From: JAICQQ01 sp965651135
Lineage (GTDB): Bacteria; Myxococcota_A; Polyangia; Polyangiales; Polyangiaceae
DNA length: 15,802 nt
Reading direction: 5' to 3'
Assembly: GCA_965651135.1 (NCBI GenBank)
Contig: CBFGRJ010000150.1
Location: 1 to 15,802 of the forward strand
The translations under genes and the position numbers were made by a program. Positions 5,368 through 12,140 of this stretch are shown here, in pieces. The notes beneath the pieces are model-generated. The model made no database searches and was not told where the DNA came from. It saw only the letters and a list, made by a program, of their open reading frames with translations. Position 1 is the first letter of the stretch. Each line of letters opens with the position of its first letter.

Positions 5368-7323
5368 TCACTCCCCTGCTTCGATGGCCACCGCCTCGAA
5401 CACCTCCCAGGGCACTTCGATGGGTGTTCCATGGCGCACTCCCGGAAAAAACACGGAGGCGCTGATGTCGTTCCACGCGGCGGGCGTGTCGAGCGCCAAG
5501 GTCGTGCTCGCCTCGAGCGCGCCGTAAGCCCCCTCACCATACTTGTCGAAGTAGATGAACAGGCTCCCGTCCCGCTCCAAGAAAGAAGGCCCCTCGGCGG
5601 CGTAGTTGCCGGTGAGCGGCGCCGAGGGATCGACGGTCCAGGCATCGGGCCCGAAGAGCTCTCGCGACACGAGCGCGCGCAAATTCTTCTGACCGTCTGC
5701 TTCGTCCTTGATCACCATCAGGTACTCGTCTCCGCGAGCGTAGAGGGTGGCATCGATGAAGTTCCTGCCGGGGCGCGAGTACAGAATCGCCGGCTCGGTA
5801 AAGCTTTGAAAATCGGAGGTGAGCACGTAGTAAATGTCGTGCGCGTCTGCGTTCGCGGTCGTGTCGATGGGGGACGACCAGAAGATCATCACCTGGCCCG
5901 TCTTGTCGTCGTAAAACGTCTCCGGTGCCCAGACGTGCTCCACGTTCAGGTCCACGGTGATGTAGTCGGCCGCACCCCACGTCACGAGGTCGGGCGAGGT
6001 GGCGTGCCCGAACCCTCGATCTTGCACGCAGTTCGCCTCGGCCCAGGGCACGCAGCTCGTGGTCCAGACCAAATGGTAAAGCCCGTCGGGCGTGCGTGAC
6101 AGGTGCGGATCGCGGAAAGAACCGCCCCCGACCGAAGCGGGCATGAACACCTTGCCGGCGCCGATCGCACCCCAATGGCGACCGTCGTGGCTGTGCGCGA
6201 GGCGGAGCCCATCGCCGCGGCCTTGGCTCACCTCGACGAAGTAGGCAAAGAGGTAGTTCTTCTGATTGGGCCGACCATAGCGATAGAGCGCCGCGACTTC
6301 GGCCGGCGTGAGCACACGAGCGATGAGCCCGAGATCGTCCAGCGCTCCTCTCCAGGGATCACTCGCGGCACCGTCATACAGACCGCGGCCGACACTCAAG
6401 CCACCGCTGGCCTTGAAGACGCCGGCCGGACACGTCGCCTTCCCCGAGAGCACGCCATCGACGTAGATGCGCTGCTCACCGGTCGACGCCCGGTAGGTTC
6501 CGACGACGAAATACCATTCGCCCTCCCGCGGACGGATTTCACCCGTCGCGACGCACGCGTTGGTGCTCGTGGCATCGCTCGAGAATGTCGTGAACGAAAG
6601 CCGATCGTTGTCCCGCTTCTGCAAAAAGAACGCGCTCACGGCGCTGCCGTCCATGCCGACGAAGGTGTCGTAGCCGTCGAGCTGGTCCAACTTCACCCAC
6701 AGAGAGACCGAGAAATCCTGTGAGGGATCCAAGACGGGGGCTTGCGTCATGGCCGTAGCGCCGGGCCCCGAGGTGACGAGCTCGGCGCCATGGGTTCCCT
6801 CGACGACGGTCGCCCCGGCGAGCTCGAGCACCGCAGACCCGACAGCAGGCAGAACGCTCTGGCCGGACACGCTTTCGAAGTCCCAGTATGCAACGAACTC
6901 CTCGAGCAGAGCCTCGATGCCGACGTCGACCGGGGCGCCGCCTACCCCACTCGAACCGCCAGCTCCCGAGGGCGCGCCGCCGCTGCCGCCTGTGGATCCC
7001 ACGGCTCCGCCCCCGGCACCTCCGCCCCCGCTACCACCGAGCGAGGTCCCACCAGAGGTCCCACCATTGGTGGCACCCAGCGCGCCGCTACTTCCGCTCG
7101 TCATGCCCCCCATGGTCCCAGCACCGCTGGTCGCTGCACCGAACCCGCCGGACCCAGCATTCGTCCCACCCAACGACGCCCCGCTCGACGACGGCGAATT
7201 CCCACCTCCCGTAGGCGACGCGGTCTCCGAGCCGCAACCCCACATGACGGAGATCATCACCAAAGCACGCAAGCATTCAGGCCACAGCCTGGTCGTTGTC
7301 ACCGTTTTGTTGTGGCGTCTCAT
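5368..7323 (-). CDS. Lipoprotein with Gly/Ser tether, LamG domain and GH43-like beta-propeller
   Basis: A 651-residue predicted lipoprotein that probably binds or cleaves a polysaccharide at the cell surface. From ATG 7323 the N-terminus is basic, followed by a hydrophobic run and a lipobox ending WGC with Cys30. A tether of about 100 residues made largely of Gly, Ser, Ala and Thr follows. A LamG/concanavalin-like domain spans about 150-335 (starting near FVAYWDFE, with FSVSLWVKL, WYFVVGTY, IYVDGVLSG and ALDDLGLIARVLTPAEV). The remainder is a five-bladed-propeller region of the GH43/GH32 type: FRDPHL, EHVWAPETFYDD, FIDATLY and AEGPSFLERDG supply the Asp, Asp and Glu positions expected for catalysis. 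Alternative starts at 7380 and 7446 would bury the signal peptide. It converges with gdhA and diverges from the DedA gene. Substrate unknown. Confidence 0.85.
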   Translation of the reverse strand: MRRHNKTVTTTRLWPECLRALVMISVMWGCGSETASPTGGGNSPSSSGASLGGTNAGSGGFGAATSGAGTMGGMTSGSSGALGATNGGTSGGTSLGGSGGGGAGGGAVGSTGGSGGAPSGAGGSSGVGGAPVDVGIEALLEEFVAYWDFESVSGQSVLPAVGSAVLELAGATVVEGTHGAELVTSGPGATAMTQAPVLDPSQDFSVSLWVKLDQLDGYDTFVGMDGSAVSAFFLQKRDNDRLSFTTFSSDATSTNACVATGEIRPREGEWYFVVGTYRASTGEQRIYVDGVLSGKATCPAGVFKASGGLSVGRGLYDGAASDPWRGALDDLGLIARVLTPAEVAALYRYGRPNQKNYLFAYFVEVSQGRGDGLRLAHSHDGRHWGAIGAGKVFMPASVGGGSFRDPHLSRTPDGLYHLVWTTSCVPWAEANCVQDRGFGHATSPDLVTWGAADYITVDLNVEHVWAPETFYDDKTGQVMIFWSSPIDTTANADAHDIYYVLTSDFQSFTEPAILYSRPGRNFIDATLYARGDEYLMVIKDEADGQKNLRALVSRELFGPDAWTVDPSAPLTGNYAAEGPSFLERDGSLFIYFDKYGEGAYGALEASTTLALDTPAAWNDISASVFFPGVRHGTPIEVPWEVFEAVAIEAGE

Positions 7324-7355
7324 CGAGAAGGGTGAAGCCAAAGCATTGCACTTTC

Positions 7356-7370
7356 TCGCCACTGTGGCGA
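7356..7370. promoter_or_regulatory. 15-bp perfect palindrome upstream of the LamG/GH43-like gene
   Basis: TCGCCAC-T-GTGGCGA, a perfect 7-bp inverted repeat with a one-base centre. It lies 33 bases upstream of the preferred ATG (7323) in the 144-bp divergent region. It could be an operator for a dimeric repressor, or an mRNA hairpin if transcription starts upstream. It would lie inside the coding region if one of the earlier start codons were used. Confidence 0.35.
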
Positions 7371-7467
7371 TAGCGCGCATCTCCAGCCACAGAGCAATCC
7401 CAAAAGCCGTGCCCCTCCGCGCGGCGCCACCGGGTCGGTGAGGCACGAGTATTGCTCATGGCATGGC

Positions 7468-8103
7468 GTGGACGACTGGGTGACCAACACCGTTCAATCG
7501 ATGGGCTACTTCGGGGTGCTGCTGCTGATGGCGCTCGAAAACGTATTTCCGCCCATCCCGTCCGAGCTCATCATGCCGCTCACGGGTTACAGCGCTGCTC
7601 AGGGCAAGCTCAACCTTTGGTTGGCGGTGCTGGTCGGCTCGCTCGGAACGCTGGTGGGCACGTTGCCTTGGTATGGCCTGGCGCGGCTAGCCAACAAGCA
7701 GCGCTTTTATCGGTGGGTCGAGCATCACGGTCACTGGCTCACCCTCGAGCGCTCCGATCTCGAGCGCGCGGAGCGCTGGTTCGGTCACCGGGGGAATTGG
7801 ATCGTTGCGGTGGGGCGCTTGGTGCCAGGGGTGCGCACGCTCATCTCGGTGCCCGCGGGGTTCTGCCGCATGCCCCTCGGCACCTATCTCGCATATTCAG
7901 CGGCCGGCACCTTGATCTGGACGGGCGTGCTTGCCTACTTGGGACACCTGCTCGGCAGAAAGTACACCCAGGTGTCCGACTACTTGGGGCTCATCACTTG
8001 GGGCGTCTTGGGTGTGATCTTTCTCGTGTACTTGGTGCGCCTGGTGCGGATGCGCCAGCGCAACCACGCGCGGCGCGCAAGGGCTGCGCAGGACCATTCA
8101 TGA
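7468..8103 (+). CDS. DedA-family integral membrane protein
   Basis: A member of the DedA/VTT membrane protein family, about 211 residues. The family includes proteins implicated in undecaprenyl-phosphate and lipid recycling and in membrane potential maintenance. The start of the family is seen in GYFGVLLLMALENVFPPIPSE, with the conserved ENVFPP(I)PSE acidic motif. A re-entrant and helical stretch follows. The second family signature is VGRLVPGVRTLISVPAGF, with conserved Arg and Gly residues, then two C-terminal membrane helices and a basic tail. I favour GTG 7468 since VDDWV aligns with the usual N-terminus. GTG 7438 and ATG 7501 are alternatives and none has a strong ribosome binding site. 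It appears monocistronic: the sulfate operon that follows has its own regulatory region. Confidence 0.88.
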   Translation: MDDWVTNTVQSMGYFGVLLLMALENVFPPIPSELIMPLTGYSAAQGKLNLWLAVLVGSLGTLVGTLPWYGLARLANKQRFYRWVEHHGHWLTLERSDLERAERWFGHRGNWIVAVGRLVPGVRTLISVPAGFCRMPLGTYLAYSAAGTLIWTGVLAYLGHLLGRKYTQVSDYLGLITWGVLGVIFLVYLVRLVRMRQRNHARRARAAQDHS

Positions 8104-8113
8104 AGGAGCCCAT

Positions 8114-8144
8114 CATATTTCACGGAGCGAGCATATTTCACGGA
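8114..8144 (+). promoter_or_regulatory. Tandem direct repeat CATATTTCACGGA (two copies), likely regulator-binding site
   Basis: CATATTTCACGGA occurs at 8114-8126 and again, identically, at 8132-8144, with starts 18 bp apart (under two helical turns). The second copy runs into CACGGA-ATC-TCCGTG (8139-8153), a perfect dyad. The reverse complement CCGTGAAATATG recurs in variant form three times upstream of the sigma54 regulator gene (12086-12134). Lying directly upstream of a sigma54-like promoter, these are candidate binding sites for the operon's activator. Confidence 0.6.
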
Positions 8145-8151
8145 ATCTCCG

Positions 8152-8166
8152 TGGCCACAGCTCTGC
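8152..8166 (+). promoter_or_regulatory. Sigma54 (-24/-12) promoter candidate of the sulfate transporter operon
   Basis: TGGCCACAGCTCTGC has GG at 8153-8154 and GC at 8165-8166 with exactly ten bases between, the invariant sigma54 spacing. It matches TGGCAC-N5-TTGC at the key TGGC and TGC positions. The predicted start of transcription is near 8178, about 80 bases before the first gene. The gene cluster encodes a sigma54 activator, which supports the call. It overlaps the end of the upstream dyad. Confidence 0.5.
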
Positions 8167-8258
8167 GGTGTTCCGAGCCTACCAACCTAACAGACTGTAA
8201 TCTCTAAGTAAATTCAACGCGCTGCGGTGTGGTACAGAAACTGCTGAGCGGCGCGTCG

Positions 8259-9326
8259 ATGCCTGACTTACGCGCGCTTCGGCCTTTTCTGCTCCTACCG
8301 ATTCTACTGCTCCTGCTGAGCACGCTCACCGGATGCGAGGGCTGCAACAAGGCCACCGCTGCAGCTCCCGGTGGCGCGAGCCCGCTGACCCTCGGCGCGT
8401 ACACGACGCCGCGCGAGGCCTACGGCAAGGCCATTTTACCAGCCTTCCGTAGCCAGTTTCGGGAGCGCTCGGGCGGCGATGTCACGTTCCGTGAGTCGTA
8501 CCTCGGCAGCGGTGCGCAAGCGCGCGCCATCATCGCGGGGTTCGAAGCGGACGTGGCTGCCCTGTCGCTCGAACCGGACATCGAAAAGCTGCGTGAAGCC
8601 GGGCTCATCAAACACGACTGGAAGGCGGGCAAGCACGGCGGCATGGTCACGCGTTCGGTCGTCGTGATCGGTGTGCGCGAGGGGAATCCGAAACGCATCC
8701 GCGACTGGCAAGATCTCGCGCAGCCGGGCATCGAAGTGCTCACGCCCAATGTCCGCACCAGCGGTGGCGCGATGTGGAACATTCTCGCCATCTACGGCGC
8801 GGCGATCCGCGGTCACGCCGGAGTCGCTCGCAGCGACAACGACGCCGCCATCGGCTTGCTCGCGTCGATCTTGCGCAACGTGAAGATCATGGATCGCGGG
8901 GCCCGCGATTCGATGCTGACCTTCGAACGCGGCAGCGGCGACGCCATCATCACCTACGAAAACGAGATCCTCGTCGGGCGCACCCAGGGCAAGCGCTACG
9001 ACTACGTGACTCCCACTTCCACCATTCTCATCGAGAATCCAATCGCCCTCATCGACAGCAACGTCGACCGGCACGGTTCGCGTGAGCTGGCTCGAGCGTT
9101 CATCGACTTCTTGTACACGCCCAAAGCGCAGCGCGCTTACGCCGAGCATGGCTTGCGGCCCGTTTTGGATAGCGTGGCAGCCGAGGTGCGGGAACGCTTC
9201 GCGCCAGTGAAGGACCTGTTCACCATCCGCGACCTGGGTGGCTGGGACGAGGCACAACGCCTGCTGTTCGACAAGGGAGGCGTCTACGACCGCGCCCTCG
9301 CCCAAGGCCGGGAGGGTGGCAAATGA
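8259..9326 (+). CDS. Sulfate-type ABC transporter substrate-binding lipoprotein
   Basis: Periplasmic sulfate/thiosulfate-binding protein of the Sbp/CysP family, 355 residues from ATG 8259. A hydrophobic signal ends in the lipobox LTGC with Cys26, so it is membrane-anchored by lipid. Many proteobacterial homologues are instead free periplasmic proteins. Family signatures include the N-terminal YTTPREAYGKAILPAF, a GGMVTRSVVVIGVREGNPK strand, TPNVRTSGGAMWN (the typical sulfate-loop region), YENEI and the C-terminal VDRHGSRELARAFIDFLYTP. A GTG at 8229 would add ten residues without improving the signal. Its stop overlaps the start of cysT by 4 bp (ATGA). Sulfate, thiosulfate or a related oxyanion is the likely ligand. 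Confidence 0.9.
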   Translation: MPDLRALRPFLLLPILLLLLSTLTGCEGCNKATAAAPGGASPLTLGAYTTPREAYGKAILPAFRSQFRERSGGDVTFRESYLGSGAQARAIIAGFEADVAALSLEPDIEKLREAGLIKHDWKAGKHGGMVTRSVVVIGVREGNPKRIRDWQDLAQPGIEVLTPNVRTSGGAMWNILAIYGAAIRGHAGVARSDNDAAIGLLASILRNVKIMDRGARDSMLTFERGSGDAIITYENEILVGRTQGKRYDYVTPTSTILIENPIALIDSNVDRHGSRELARAFIDFLYTPKAQRAYAEHGLRPVLDSVAAEVRERFAPVKDLFTIRDLGGWDEAQRLLFDKGGVYDRALAQGREGGK

Positions 9327-10162
9327 GTCAGCCAGCCAGCCACGCGCTACGGCCGAGCCGCCTCGAGCAGGTCCTGCGCTCGGGAGTGGTCCTGTACATC
9401 GTGCTGTTGGTCGCCATCCCGCTGCTCGGGCTGATGCACTTCGGGTTCGTCGACGGGCTCGCGGAGTTCTGGGAGCGCGTCACCGCCCCGATAGCCCTGT
9501 CGTCGCTGCAGCTCACGCTGTGGACCGCGCTCCTCGTGGGCGTGCTCAACACCGTGCTCGGCACAGCGACGGCGTGGGTTCTGGTTCGCTACCATCTGCC
9601 TGGGCGCGCACTGCTCTCGGCGCTGGTGGACCTGCCGCTCGCGGTCCCCACCTTGGTTGCCGGCGTCATGATCGCGGTGCTGTACGGGCCAACGTCGCTG
9701 ATCGGCCAAAGCCTGAGCGTGTGGGGCTTCGAGATCGTGTTCGCACGTCCGGGCATCGTGCTCGCCCTGCTGTTCGTCACGCTGCCGTTCGTGGTGCGCG
9801 CGGTGGAACCGTTGCTCGCCGAGATCGATCCAGCCGAAGAAGAAGCGGCCGTCGTGCTCGGCGCCGGCCCGCTGAAGACCTTTCGCACGGTGTTCTTGCC
9901 CGCCCTGCTTCCGGCAGCATTCTCGGGTGGGATCCGATCGCTGGGGCGCGCGCTTGGCGAATTCGGCTCCATTGTCGTGGTGGCCGGCAATATTCCCTTC
10001 GAGACCCTGACCGCGCCGGTGTTCATCTTCGGCGAGATCGAAAGCGGCGCAGCCAGGGCTGCCGCCGCCGTCTCGACCGTTCTCCTGTTCTTTGCGCTCG
10101 CGGTTCACGCCGGAGCACGCTGGCTCGAACAGCGCACCGGAGCCCGCCATGCAACGAGTTGA
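9323..10162 (+). CDS. cysT: Sulfate ABC transporter permease CysT (CysU)
   Basis: Inner-membrane permease, 279 residues, forming with CysW the translocation channel for sulfate/thiosulfate. A hydrophobic helix at about 20-40 is followed by several further membrane segments. The cytoplasmic EAA loop that docks on CysA is at about 172-193 (EEEAAVVLGAGPLKTF, then FLP). DLPLAVPTLVAGVM and LGEFGSIVVVAGNIP are characteristic of the CysT subgroup. The start overlaps the upstream stop by 4 bp and the end overlaps cysW by 14 bp, indicating translational coupling. Confidence 0.93.
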   Translation: MSQPASHALRPSRLEQVLRSGVVLYIVLLVAIPLLGLMHFGFVDGLAEFWERVTAPIALSSLQLTLWTALLVGVLNTVLGTATAWVLVRYHLPGRALLSALVDLPLAVPTLVAGVMIAVLYGPTSLIGQSLSVWGFEIVFARPGIVLALLFVTLPFVVRAVEPLLAEIDPAEEEAAVVLGAGPLKTFRTVFLPALLPAAFSGGIRSLGRALGEFGSIVVVAGNIPFETLTAPVFIFGEIESGAARAAAAVSTVLLFFALAVHAGARWLEQRTGARHATS

Positions 10163-11039
10163 ACCGTTGGCGCTCACCGCTCTTGGAGAGCGGAGCGCAG
10201 TTCCCGCTGTCTCGTCGACTTGGGTTGCCGTGGGCCGCGCCGCACTCAGTGGCTGCGTGCTGCTCTACCTGGGGCTAGTGTTGGTCGGACCCATGGTGGC
10301 GTTGGTCTTCGAAACCAGCGCTGTCGGGTTCCGAACCGCGCTCGCGGCGGCGACTTCACCGGCCGCTCTCGATGCGCTGCGCATGTCGCTCGTGCTCGTA
10401 GTGATCGCGCTCGTCGTCAACTCGGTGGTCGGCACGCTGGGCGCCATCGCGCTGGTGCGGCACCGCTTCGTCGGGCGAGGGCTCGTCAGTGCGCTCTGCG
10501 ATCTGCCGCTGGCCGTGTCGCCGGTGATGATCGGCCTCGCCTTTCTGCTGCTGGTCGGTCGCGACGGCGCGCTGTCGCCGCTACTCTATTGGTTCGGCCT
10601 GAAGGTGGTGTTTTCGTTCCCGGGGCTCGTCATCGGAACCCTGTTCGTGACTTTGCCGTACGCAGTGCGCGAAGTAGCCTATGTGCTCGAAGAGATCGGC
10701 ACCAGCGAAGAAGAAGCCGCCACCACGCTAGGCGCCTCGCCGTGGCAAACGTTCTGGCGGGTGACGCTGCCCAACATCCGGGTCGCGCTCGGCTACGGCC
10801 TATTGATGACCACGGCGCGCACGCTCGGCGAATTCGGCGCAGTCCTCGTGCTCGGCGGCAGCATTTCGGGGCAGACCCAAACCGCGACCACCTTCATCCA
10901 CGACGCTATCGAAGAGCGCCAGCTGGCTGATGCCTACGGCATGGCCACCGTGCTGGCGCTGATGAGCGTCGGACTGCTTCTGTCGCTCGAGTGGGCGAAG
11001 AATCGCCGACTCGCGGCGACCAGTAGGACTACGACATGA
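10149..11039 (+). CDS. cysW: Sulfate ABC transporter permease CysW
   Basis: Second permease subunit, 296 residues from ATG 10149. I chose that start over 10092 because GGAG lies six bases upstream and it gives a 14-bp overlap with cysT. Membrane helices begin at about residue 28. DLPLAVSPVMIGLAF matches the CysW version of the loop found in CysT. The EAA motif is at about 187-208 (SEEEAATTLGASPWQTFWRV). LGEFGAVLVLGGSISGQTQT is the subgroup signature near the C-terminus, followed by the typical FIHDAIEERQ. The stop codon overlaps the start of cysA (ATGA). Confidence 0.93.
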   Translation: MQRVEPLALTALGERSAVPAVSSTWVAVGRAALSGCVLLYLGLVLVGPMVALVFETSAVGFRTALAAATSPAALDALRMSLVLVVIALVVNSVVGTLGAIALVRHRFVGRGLVSALCDLPLAVSPVMIGLAFLLLVGRDGALSPLLYWFGLKVVFSFPGLVIGTLFVTLPYAVREVAYVLEEIGTSEEEAATTLGASPWQTFWRVTLPNIRVALGYGLLMTTARTLGEFGAVLVLGGSISGQTQTATTFIHDAIEERQLADAYGMATVLALMSVGLLLSLEWAKNRRLAATSRTTT

Positions 11040-12091
11040 GAATCCGAGTAGAAAATCTTTCCAAACGCTTCGGCAACTTCGTCGCCGTCGACAACGTGAG
11101 CTTCGAGGTCGAGAGCGGCACTCTCGTGGCGCTGCTCGGCCCTTCCGGCAGCGGTAAGAGCACGATTCTGCGCATCTTGGCCGGACTCGAGGCTCCTGAC
11201 TCCGGCTCGGTATGGTTCGGCGACGAAGAAGCCACGCATCTGCATGCACGGGCCCGAGCCATCGGCTTCGTCTTTCAGCACTACGCGTTGTTTCGGCACC
11301 TCACGGTGGAGCAGAACGTGGCCTTCGGTCTGGATGTGAGGCGTGTTGCGAAGGACACGGCGCGCAAGCGCGCTCGCGAGCTCTTGCATTTGGTGGGGCT
11401 GGCTGGGCTCGAAGAGCGCTACCCGTCCCAACTATCGGGCGGCCAGCGCCAACGGGTGGCCCTGGCTCGGGCACTCGCTCCGGAGCCGCGTCTACTCCTG
11501 CTCGACGAACCGTTCGGTGCGGTCGACGCCAAGGTGCGTGAAGAGCTCAGGCAGTGGCTGCGCCGTCTGCACGACGAGGTGGGAGTCACCTCCATTTTCG
11601 TGACGCACGATCAGGACGAAGCATTCTCTGTCTCGGACCGGGTGCTCGTAATCCACCGGGGGGGGCTCGAGCAGAGCGGCACCCCTGCTGAAATCCTCGA
11701 CGAACCTGCCACCGAGTTCGTCGCCGGCTTCGTCGGCGAGGTGAACGTGTTTGCGTCGGTGGTCCACGAGGGAACCGCGGTCGCTGGCAGTCTCCGAGCC
11801 AAACTCGACAACGGCCAGGCAGAAGGGCCGGCGCAGCTGGTGGTGCGTGCGTACGACCTGAAGTTTTGGCGCGAGGACCCGGGCATCGCCACGGTCGAGC
11901 GAGTCGTACCCCTTGGCGATCGCGTGCGTGTCCACGCGGTGCTCGACGGGGCGGGACCGATCGTCGCGCAGTTTCCTCGCAGGAGCAGCCTGCTGCGCAA
12001 CATCGAGCCGGGCTGCCGGGTTCAGGTCGAGGTGACCGCGGCCCGGACCTACCCCGCCCCGAATGGGCTGCAGGAAGCCTCGGCGCCGTGA
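11036..12091 (+). CDS. cysA: Sulfate ABC transporter ATP-binding protein CysA
   Basis: Cytoplasmic ATPase powering the importer, 351 residues. Walker A GPSGSGKS is at 35-42, the Q-loop at VFQHYALF (about 79-86), the ABC signature LSGGQRQR at 133-140, Walker B LLLLDEP at 153-159, and the switch histidine His191 in VTHDQDEA. A C-terminal TOBE-like domain (about 230-340, starting near EFVAGFVGEVN) is typical of CysA and may have a regulatory role. It starts in a 4-bp overlap with cysW and its TGA stop lies within the first of three CCGTGAAAT-type repeats that precede the regulator gene. Confidence 0.94.
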   Translation: MRIRVENLSKRFGNFVAVDNVSFEVESGTLVALLGPSGSGKSTILRILAGLEAPDSGSVWFGDEEATHLHARARAIGFVFQHYALFRHLTVEQNVAFGLDVRRVAKDTARKRARELLHLVGLAGLEERYPSQLSGGQRQRVALARALAPEPRLLLLDEPFGAVDAKVREELRQWLRRLHDEVGVTSIFVTHDQDEAFSVSDRVLVIHRGGLEQSGTPAEILDEPATEFVAGFVGEVNVFASVVHEGTAVAGSLRAKLDNGQAEGPAQLVVRAYDLKFWREDPGIATVERVVPLGDRVRVHAVLDGAGPIVAQFPRRSSLLRNIEPGCRVQVEVTAARTYPAPNGLQEASAP

Positions 12092-12134
12092 AATCTGAAA
12101 CCGTGAAATGTGATGGCTTTGCCGTGATATTTGC
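12086..12134 (+). promoter_or_regulatory. Three CCGTGAAAT-type direct repeats upstream of the regulator gene
   Basis: CCGTGAAATCTGA starts at 12086, CCGTGAAATGTGA at 12101 and CCGTGATATTTGC at 12122, spaced 15 and 21 bp apart. They match the reverse complement of the two repeats upstream of the operon (TCCGTGAAATATG). They occupy the whole 49-bp gap between cysA and the regulator, with the first overlapping the cysA stop codon. Autoregulation or an enhancer role is the likely meaning. Confidence 0.6.
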
Positions 12135-12140
12135 GCCAGC

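Noticed and set aside
9347..10177. 276-codon open frame antisense to cysT
   Set aside because: Antisense to an unmistakable permease gene. The translation is a hydrophilic Gln/Arg/His-rich shadow.
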